From: JAXMBN01 sp046349875
Lineage (GTDB): Bacteria > Planctomycetota > Planctomycetia > Pirellulales > Pirellulaceae
Assembly (NCBI GenBank): GCA_046349875.1
Contig: JAXMBN010000046.1
Coordinates: 1-39,989 of the forward strand
Reading direction: 5' to 3'
DNA length: 39,989 bases
Position numbers and translations under genes: made by a program. Positions 34,625 through 39,989 of this stretch are shown piece after piece; position 1 is the stretch's first letter; each line of letters opens with the position of its first letter. Below the pieces are notes generated by a model. It had not been told where the DNA came from. It ran no database searches and saw only the letters and a program-made list of their open reading frames with translations.

Positions 34625-35437
34625 ATGAAACGATTTGGATGGACTCTCCTTCTGGTAGCGATTCCTGTGTTCGCGGGATGCAATGGCGGTGGAACCGCTA
34701 AGAACGAGGGATCGACACCAAACCAAGCACAGGTAGCATCGGGTGCTAACATCACCCAGGCCGCCGAAGTGGTTGCCCAATTCTTGGACAGCTTCCGCAA
34801 AGGTGATGAAACCACTGCGGGCCGTCTTTTGACGCAAGCTGCCATCGCTGAAATCAAAAAGAACGGCTTGGAGATTTCACCTCCAGGTAGCCCAGACTCA
34901 TCCTACAAACTCGGCCGCACCGAATACACCGATGAAGACAAGGATACCGCCTACGTCGAAGTCGAATGGACCGAGACCATCGAAGGATCGGCCGAAAAGA
35001 AGATCTACGAAACGCTCTTTGCGGTTCGATTGGAAAACAATCAATGGCGCATTGCGGGCATGGTGATCGAGACCGATCCCAATGTTGCTCCCGAAGTCAT
35101 CGACTTCGAAAACATTTCGCAAAACCTCTCGCAAGAGTTGGCTCCTGGCGCCACTCAACCTGCAGGTCAAGCTCAAGCACAAGGCACGGTGCTCAATGCA
35201 CCGCAGCAACCTTTGCAAGGTGCTCCTGGCTCGGTCCAAGTTAATCCTAGTTTGATGCCCAACAATGGTCTTCAACAAGGTGGATTCCAAGCCCCTGCCA
35301 ACGCAGGTCTCACCAATGGAACGGGACAGCCGGGTGGTTTCCAACCCTTGAATGCACCACAGACCAATCCTCAGCAATCGACAGCACCTCAGCTTGCGAT
35401 GCCTCCTGGAGGATTCCAACAACCCCTTCGCAAGTAA
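34625..35437 (+). CDS. Lipoprotein with NTF2-like domain and Gln-rich tail
   Basis: 270 residues from the ATG at 34625; the GGATTGAG just upstream is a weak ribosome site. The leader MKRFGWTLLLVAIPVFAGC has a clear lipobox (F-A-G-C), so the protein is anchored to a membrane by Cys19. About residues 40-155 (EVVAQFLDSFRKGDETTAGR, ILDTLFAVRLENNQWRIAGM-like strand) resemble DUF4878/NTF2-like folds. The rest is a Pro/Gln/Gly/Asn-rich tail. It follows the ABC ATPase by 101 bp; a shared lipoprotein-related pathway is plausible but unproven. The gene is intact and is followed by a strong hairpin terminator. Confidence 0.8.
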   Translation: MKRFGWTLLLVAIPVFAGCNGGGTAKNEGSTPNQAQVASGANITQAAEVVAQFLDSFRKGDETTAGRLLTQAAIAEIKKNGLEISPPGSPDSSYKLGRTEYTDEDKDTAYVEVEWTETIEGSAEKKIYETLFAVRLENNQWRIAGMVIETDPNVAPEVIDFENISQNLSQELAPGATQPAGQAQAQGTVLNAPQQPLQGAPGSVQVNPSLMPNNGLQQGGFQAPANAGLTNGTGQPGGFQPLNAPQTNPQQSTAPQLAMPPGGFQQPLRK

Positions 35438-35512
35438 GTCTCTTTCCCATCCTGATGGGGATCTGCCAATCTTGCAAAACGAACGACACTCCTTAGGGAG
35501 TCCAAGCCCAAC

Positions 35513-35560
35513 ATGAGTTGATCGTCGGCGTAATCCGGCGGTCAACTCATCCTCTCTTTT
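35513..35560 (+). terminator. Strong hairpin terminator candidate
   Basis: ATGAGTTGA (35513-35521) pairs perfectly with TCAACTCAT (35542-35550). An inner stem CGTCGG/CCGGCG extends it. CCTCTCTTTTA follows. It lies 76 bases after the lipoprotein stop, and a second small stem ACTCC-TTAG-GGAGT sits at about 35489-35502. Together they are the clearest terminator signal in the window. Confidence 0.65.
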
Positions 35561-35600
35561 ACGACAAAAGCACTCGTTGAAAGGAATCAACGGTGGGACC

Positions 35601-35972
35601 ATGATGAAACGATGGACCTTACTAGCCGCAATCTTGGCCTCGATCTGTTTCATTGGGAGTTCCCAAGCAAGAGCTCAGTCGCCTATCGACCTCAATGAAG
35701 CCGAACGCATGCTCGATCTGAATGTTGTCGAGCTGGAAGACCAATTGGTGAAAGGACTCAGACTCTTTACGGCACAGCAGAAAGAATATGTTCATTTTTT
35801 TCGTCTTTTTCTGTTCATGCGGTCGTCGTGGGTGTGGAAAATCGGCAGATTCCGCGATCGATGGTCAACGTTTGTTATGTTTGGTCACTCGAACGCAACC
35901 CCAAGTATCCGTTTCTCTATTTCCAGCCTGCTCTCCGCGCCCATCGGGAAACGAGGCATTACCGTACCCTAA
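35601..35972 (+). CDS. Secreted small protein with a compensated frame slip
   Basis: From the ATG at 35601 (GGTGGGA about 6-9 bases upstream) the frame runs 123 codons: signal peptide (MMKRWTLLAAILASICFIGS, cleavage likely after SQARA), then QSPIDLNEAERMLDLNVVEL and EDQLVKGLRLFTAQQKEY. The middle (about 35790-35935) makes little sense in this frame but reads well in frame 2: VENRQIPRSMVNVCYVWSLE and then RNPKYPFLYFQPALRA. The original frame is then right again (GKRGITVP, stop 35970-35972). Two opposite single-base shifts thus appear to cancel. The pattern is that of a planctomycete secreted family of unknown function (AlwaysRxxxxVxxxYVW-type block, from memory). Confidence in the function is nil. 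Confidence 0.5.
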   Translation: MMKRWTLLAAILASICFIGSSQARAQSPIDLNEAERMLDLNVVELEDQLVKGLRLFTAQQKEYVHFFRLFLFMRSSWVWKIGRFRDRWSTFVMFGHSNATPSIRFSISSLLSAPIGKRGITVP

Positions 35973-36014
35973 CCACACTGCGGCCCTTGTCTCTCGTCAG
36001 CGAGAAGAACGATT

Positions 36015-36462
36015 ATGCCTACAATGGACTCCTTAAGCGAAGAGGCCCTTCAAACAGGCGCAATCCTGAACAGGCCATCGGTCATTTACGTCAGCTCCAT
36101 CGAGCAGCACCACGCCGTGATGATCGACTGCAAGGCTGGGTCACTGAAGCGGCTTCGAAAATTGCGGAACGCCAACCGTCGAGCAGCTCAACGAACTTCG
36201 CAGAGCTTTTCATCGATGAACGATGAACAAGCCTACTGGATCGCTACCTTGATTGGTCGCCTGCAGCGTCAAGGCGTGACGGCGAGCGACCTATTGAATC
36301 AACATCCTTAAACGCTCAACACAAGACATTCAGTCCAAATTGCGAGCGATTTGGGCTGCAAAGCAGATTGGTACCCTATCGACCGAACTGCGAGATACCC
36401 TGAAGGCACTTTCGGAGTCGGGCACGTCTCGACTGGCACAAGCCGCAAACGAATTACTTTAG
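36015..36462 (+). pseudogene. Hypothetical protein, frame-broken
   Basis: From the ATG at 36015 the frame gives 98 residues to 36311, ending DEQAYWIATLIGRLQRQGVT. Coding sense continues in the next frame as STQDIQSKLRAIWAAKQIGT to LAQAANELL and a TAG at 36460-36462. Other short pieces (TPTVEQLNELRRAFHR near 36170) lie in a third frame. The pieces look like a helical, Leu/Arg-rich protein; I do not recognise the family. At least two shifts are needed. The weak AGAAG before the ATG does not settle the start. Confidence 0.4.
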
Positions 36463-36571
36463 ATTCGTTTCCCATTGGATTCGGCAAGGAATGCTGAATC
36501 CAACATGAATCGAGTTCACCGACTCGATGTTCAAGTGAACAACGTTCTATCCGAGCAAGGAGGCTTGGAAG

Positions 36572-37594
36572 ATGCACAAGACAATAACTTGGGTTCCATT
36601 GATTGTTTGCGTTGCCTTGTGCTGTTCATTGGGTTGCGACGGCAATGTGCCTCTTCCTGATGGTAAGTCGCAAAACGTCCCGGAAGGCCGCCCTGTATCG
36701 CTACAAGCCAATCAAAGTTCGACTCTTCGGCGTGGTCGCAATCCCGTCCCCGCGCTTTGCGACACGATCCTGATCGCTCTTTCAATATTCAGGCCTTTGG
36801 CCCCAGCAGATAGACCGCGTCGTGATGTCACGAATCGCGGATATCATTCGAAAGTTCGATGTGGTTGCCATCCAAAAATCCGATCAGCCGACAACGACTT
36901 CTTCACGATTGATCGATTACATCAATGCCGATGGAATGCAGTACGAGTACCTTCTTGGACCGCGTCTCGGACATACTTCAGCATGGAACAGTATGCTTAC
37001 GTGTACGACACAACTCGCATCCTCGCTAGCCCTGATGCATCTTATACCGTGAATGATGGCCATCCCGGCCTGGAACGCGATAAGGAGTTGGGCGAGAAGG
37101 CATACCCGATCTTTTGCATCGCGAACCTCTTGTTGCACGCTTCGTGGTGCGAGCCTCAATCCATTTCGCTTCACACTCATCAATATCCATACCGATCCCG
37201 ACAGTAGTTACGAGCTCAATGTACTCGACGATGTCTACAAACAAGTTTACGGTATGAGTTCGCTCAGGCAAACGAAGATGATGTGATATTATTGGGAATC
37301 TCAACGCCGCCCAGAAAGTTTGGAGAACTGGGTGCCATTCCTGGCTTGAAACCAACCGTCGTAGGACAACCGACCAACGTTCGCGAAACGGCGGCTCTAT
37401 GACAACATCGCACGGATCCATCGCGAACATCGGAGTTCACGGGCAAGGCAGGAGTCATGCACTTGAACGTCTATAGCCTTTCCCACCGATGTTGAACGCA
37501 TCTCGATCACAATCCGATATGGGCCGAGTTCGCGTCAATGAATCGAATCCCAATTCACAAATGGCAAATCACCAATTGGAATGGCTCTCGTTAA
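36572..37594 (+). pseudogene. Endonuclease/exonuclease/phosphatase-family lipoprotein, multiply broken
   Basis: The ATG at 36572 has a perfect AAGGAGG 8 bases upstream and encodes a lipoprotein leader, MHKTITWVPLIVCVALCCSL followed by G-C. The conserved EEP domain can be followed through at least six frame changes: SRIADIIRKFDVVAIQ (about 36825), MEQYAYVYDTTRILASPDAS (about 36982), FRFTLINIHTDPDSSYELNV (about 37165), EDDVILLGNLNA (about 37275) and DHNPIWAEFAS (about 37510-37540), ending at the TAA at 37592-37594. The ATFN-x-Q start of the domain is only dimly visible (SIFRPLAP region). EEP proteins cut phosphodiester bonds; the D-x-N of the LLGNLN block and DHNPIW are the active-site regions (usually G-D-x-N, S-D-H). 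This is either a pseudogene or badly called sequence. Confidence 0.65.
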
Positions 37595-37648
37595 CGCACT
37601 TCTTGTTACTTAATACAAGTGCCAGTGCGCGTTAGCACGCCGATTCCG

Positions 37649-38929
37649 TTACCGAAGTAGTTGCGATGGGGAAGTAATCTGCGATTCGGAAATAATGTCT
37701 TGCCATTCAGTGATTCCCGAAGGGCATGCCGCAGCCATCCACGTTGCATGGCAAACAAAGTCCGAACAACACCAAAGGAATCGGACTGATGTGCAACCAT
37801 GGATAGCACCATGGACTCGCCAATACCGTTCCCCATACGGTAGCCATTCCTGCAATCGTCGAAAATTTAGGCTCGTACAGGCAAGAGCCCAGCAGCACAA
37901 GAGCAACACCAAGTCATAGTGATAGAAGTGGGGACTTAACAGCATCGTCGCAAGGAGTGCTTGCAGTAACGCTTCTGGTTCGCACCAATCGAGAGGCCTT
38001 TTCACAAGTGGAAGTCCTATCGTCACAATAAAAGGTAGAAGGCAAACCCAAGCCCATCCACGGCTCAGCCCTGCGTGCTGAAGAGGCGCCATCAGCGACA
38101 ACAAGTTGCAACTCCATGAAAAGTCGTATCCATTCTGATGATGATACGAACCGCTTTGCATCACAACATCGGAAAAAGCAAGCCACGTATCCCATGGCAT
38201 CCAACGTGCAGCCATGCCGTAGAGCACCATCGTCGTCATCGCTGCGCCGAACGCAAAACGATACTGGCGACTGCGCAACATGAGAATGGGGAGCAGAAAG
38301 AATAGCGTGGGCTTGATGGAGAGCAATCCGAACAGAGCCCCTGCGACCCAAGGTTTCCTTCGATGAAGCCAATACCAAGAAAGAGTGAGGATCGCCATCC
38401 ACACCAACCCTTTCTGCCCCATCGTCAAATTGATCAAGACCGAAGGAAAGAAGCAAACGGCCCCTACGAAGCCCCACTGGATGTGCAAAGTCTGAGCATG
38501 ACTTACGATCCACCGCAGAGCCAAAGAAAGACAGATCAACGAAAAGAGCAACCAACCGAAGACCAAAGGACCGTAGGGCAATTTGCCTAGGGTACTCATC
38601 CAGAAATAATACGCGGGAGGATAAACGCCCATGAAGTAATGGTCTTCATCCCAGCGGAGCAAAGGCTCGTTTGGGTCATGCTGAGCCTGTGCGAATGACT
38701 TTGTATCGTAGATATCCGATGTCCGTCCCTGCATGAAAAGCTGACCGGCAGTCCATTCCTGAATCAAATCGGCACCAAAGGGTGAGTGCGTGTGATCAAC
38801 CCACCAATGAAACTGTGGGCTCAGCAACGCAATACTCAGAGGCAGCAAGAGCAACCCAAGAAGCCCACGCCATGACGGAAGTCTCGTCCGACGATCGCTT
38901 TGAGATGCTTGGGTTGAAATCGATTCCAT
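37649..38929 (-). CDS. GT87-like (DUF2029) membrane glycosyltransferase
   Basis: 426 residues from the ATG at 38929; the longer frame to 39127 has no support. Multi-spanning membrane protein with about ten hydrophobic helices. The first loop carries HSPFGADLIQEWTAGQLFM followed by GRTSDIYD and DEDHYFMGVYPPAYYFWM, a typical layout (acidic first loop with an Asp, then YPP) of GT87/mannosyltransferase-type enzymes. Later motifs include VLINLTMGQKGL, LLSIKPTLFFLLP (K-P) and SPHFYHYDLVLLL. It would use a lipid-linked sugar at the membrane; the acceptor is unknown. The last 50-60 residues look doubtful: another frame (37707-37898) reads as a final helix, GMATVWGTVLASPWCYPWLH, so a frameshift near 37850 may have changed the C-terminus. 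Confidence 0.82.
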   Translation of the reverse strand: MESISTQASQSDRRTRLPSWRGLLGLLLLPLSIALLSPQFHWWVDHTHSPFGADLIQEWTAGQLFMQGRTSDIYDTKSFAQAQHDPNEPLLRWDEDHYFMGVYPPAYYFWMSTLGKLPYGPLVFGWLLFSLICLSLALRWIVSHAQTLHIQWGFVGAVCFFPSVLINLTMGQKGLVWMAILTLSWYWLHRRKPWVAGALFGLLSIKPTLFFLLPILMLRSRQYRFAFGAAMTTMVLYGMAARWMPWDTWLAFSDVVMQSGSYHHQNGYDFSWSCNLLSLMAPLQHAGLSRGWAWVCLLPFIVTIGLPLVKRPLDWCEPEALLQALLATMLLSPHFYHYDLVLLLCCWALACTSLNFRRLQEWLPYGERYWRVHGAIHGCTSVRFLWCCSDFVCHATWMAAACPSGITEWQDIISESQITSPSQLLR

Positions 38930-39223
38930 GGTTTCGGGACCAATGCAGACCTTCAAAAGCACCATGCAGAGGGAAAATCCTCGCGGACATGATCTTTGGT
39001 GCAACTTTGGAACATACGTCCAATTTGAGGGAACGTAGCGTGAAACGGGTTCGGCTTGGATTTCTTCCTGAAAAGCCGCAAGATAAAGTCCTTCCACCGC
39101 ACTTTCCCTCGTTGAAGTCAGGGGCACAATCGTTACGATCGCTATAATCGAATGGGACGCCTCATCGAATGCTCAGCATCCATTCGCGGGCAGTCCACTG
39201 CTTGCAAGGAGAGTGGGGACGCC

Positions 39224-39325
39224 ATGGAAAATGGTTGCGATGCATTTGCGTCAAACCATGAATCGTCAGAAGCGCCGTATCGCTCAGCATGCGTTAGATC
39301 GAGATCATCCTATGAGGAACTATGA
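39224..39325 (+). CDS. Possible 33-residue upstream peptide
   Basis: The ATG at 39224 is preceded by AGGAGAG (about 39207-39213) and opens a 33-codon frame (MENGCDAFASNHESS...) ending CTATGA at 39325. Its stop overlaps the next gene's start in the classic ATGA form (ATG at 39322-39324). This suggests translational coupling or a regulatory leader, but the peptide has no recognised relative. Confidence 0.35.
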   Translation: MENGCDAFASNHESSEAPYRSACVRSRSSYEEL

Positions 39326-39989
39326 ATAATCAGGAACGAATGGATCCGTCGCGATATCGAAAGCAGATTCGATTTCAACCGATCGGTGAAGAAGGACAAC
39401 GGAAGCTTCAATCGTCACGCATTGCCATCGTCGGGGTTGGAGCTTTAGGCTCGATTATTGCCGAGCGAATGGCACGTGCCGGTGTTGGATATGTACGGCT
39501 GATCGACCGTGATTGGGTAGAATGGGACAATCTTCCTCGGCAGTCTCTTTATTTAGAAGCAGACGTTCAGAATCGTCTTCCCAAAGCCATCGCCGCAAAA
39601 CAACACTTGGAACGCATCGATTCGTCGATCCAAATCGACGCCCATGTGCAGGATCTAACCTATCGCAATGCCTTTCATCTTCTCGACGATGTCGATTTAA
39701 TTCTGGACGGAAGCGACAATTTCGAAGTACGTTTTCTGATCAACGACTTTGCGCATGAAACGAATACTCCATGGGTGCATGGTGGATGTGTGGGAGCAGC
39801 CGGACAGGTCATGTTGGTTGTTCCCCATCAAACCCCTTGCTTTCGTTGCATTGTGCCCGAACTTCCTCCCATTGGATCCCAAGAAACGTGTGATACAGCA
39901 GGGGTCGTGGGACCAGCGGTCACCATCGTCGGATCCTGGCAATGCATCGAAGCCATAAAGTACCTCACCGGTAATTGGACACCGAAAGA
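39322..39989 (+). CDS. ThiF/MoeB-type adenylyltransferase (3' partial)
   Basis: The ATG at 39322 has AGGA 7 bases upstream; the frame is open to the window end (222 codons seen). Family features: RYRKQIRFQPIGEEGQRKL, then the nucleotide-binding IVGVGALGSIIAERMARAGVG (about residues 36-56), LIDRDWVEWDNLPRQSLY, the catalytic region VDLILDGSDNFEVRFLINDF, GCVGAAGQVMLVVP and the zinc pair C-F-R-C (about 173-176), then ETCDTAGVVGPAVTIVGS. ThiF/MoeB-type enzymes adenylate the C-terminal Gly of ThiS or MoaD in thiamine or molybdopterin synthesis. Which of these, or another sulfur-carrier partner, cannot be told here. A second CxxC pair expected in the C-terminus lies beyond the window. Confidence 0.92.
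   Translation, partial: MNNQERMDPSRYRKQIRFQPIGEEGQRKLQSSRIAIVGVGALGSIIAERMARAGVGYVRLIDRDWVEWDNLPRQSLYLEADVQNRLPKAIAAKQHLERIDSSIQIDAHVQDLTYRNAFHLLDDVDLILDGSDNFEVRFLINDFAHETNTPWVHGGCVGAAGQVMLVVPHQTPCFRCIVPELPPIGSQETCDTAGVVGPAVTIVGSWQCIEAIKYLTGNWTPK

Overview
The window looks like a chromosomal segment of a planctomycete, probably from the Pirellulales. This rests on protein types seen here: two DUF1559-type prepilin-like proteins, three Gfo/Idh/MocA oxidoreductases (two with Tat-type leaders), a very large GspK-like pseudopilin-associated protein, a FlgI-like HEAT protein, a Cys-rich small secreted protein, and proline/glutamine-rich secreted proteins. Base composition looks moderate (about half G+C). 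No rRNA, tRNA, CRISPR array, phage or intact insertion sequence was seen.

Layout. 1-7.55 kb (+): a pseudopilin/secretion cluster, made of a large GspK-like protein (its last ~470 bp broken), a PilW/GspJ-type prepilin (broken twice) and a DUF1559 protein (broken several times, with an in-frame TGA). 7.5-8.3 kb: a 28-bp tandem palindromic repeat array, a decayed HUH (Y1/RAYT-type) transposase gene and an inverted copy of the repeat. 8.3-13.8 kb (-): an operon of a FlgI-like HEAT lipoprotein and intact SMC. 14.1-18.1 kb (+): a 1211-residue membrane-anchored TPR-like protein and a small membrane protein. 18.1-24.4 kb (-): a dihydrofolate-reductase-like protein, a membrane protein, three Gfo/Idh/MocA oxidoreductases and another membrane protein. 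A second family of complex palindromic repeats fills three of the spaces between these genes. 24.6-27.2 kb (+): a small membrane protein, an AlkD-like DNA alkylation repair protein and an ankyrin protein. 27.2-31.7 kb (-): DUF1559, a Cys-rich secreted protein, a zinc-ribbon protein, a Pro/Gln-rich protein and a 57-residue secreted peptide. 32.0-37.6 kb (+): a LolC/E-like permease, LolD-like ATPase and lipoprotein set, then broken genes including a lipoprotein of the endonuclease/exonuclease/phosphatase family. 37.6-38.9 kb (-): a GT87-like membrane glycosyltransferase. 39.2-end (+): a ThiF/MoeB-type adenylyltransferase running off the window.

Reading-frame damage is strikingly clustered. Long stretches (1-3.84 kb, 8.3-25 kb, 32.7-35.4 kb) carry perfectly intact genes up to 1211 codons, whereas 3.84-8.26 kb, about 31-32.7 kb and 35.8-37.6 kb hold genes whose recognisable protein jumps among all three frames every 50-300 bp. 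Local consensus errors are the simplest explanation for most of these; true pseudogenes are the alternative, most plausible for the transposase remnant.

The most interesting signals are the two unrelated palindromic repeat families: one paired with a RAYT-like transposase relic, the other placed exactly at gene 3' ends and even supplying a stop codon.
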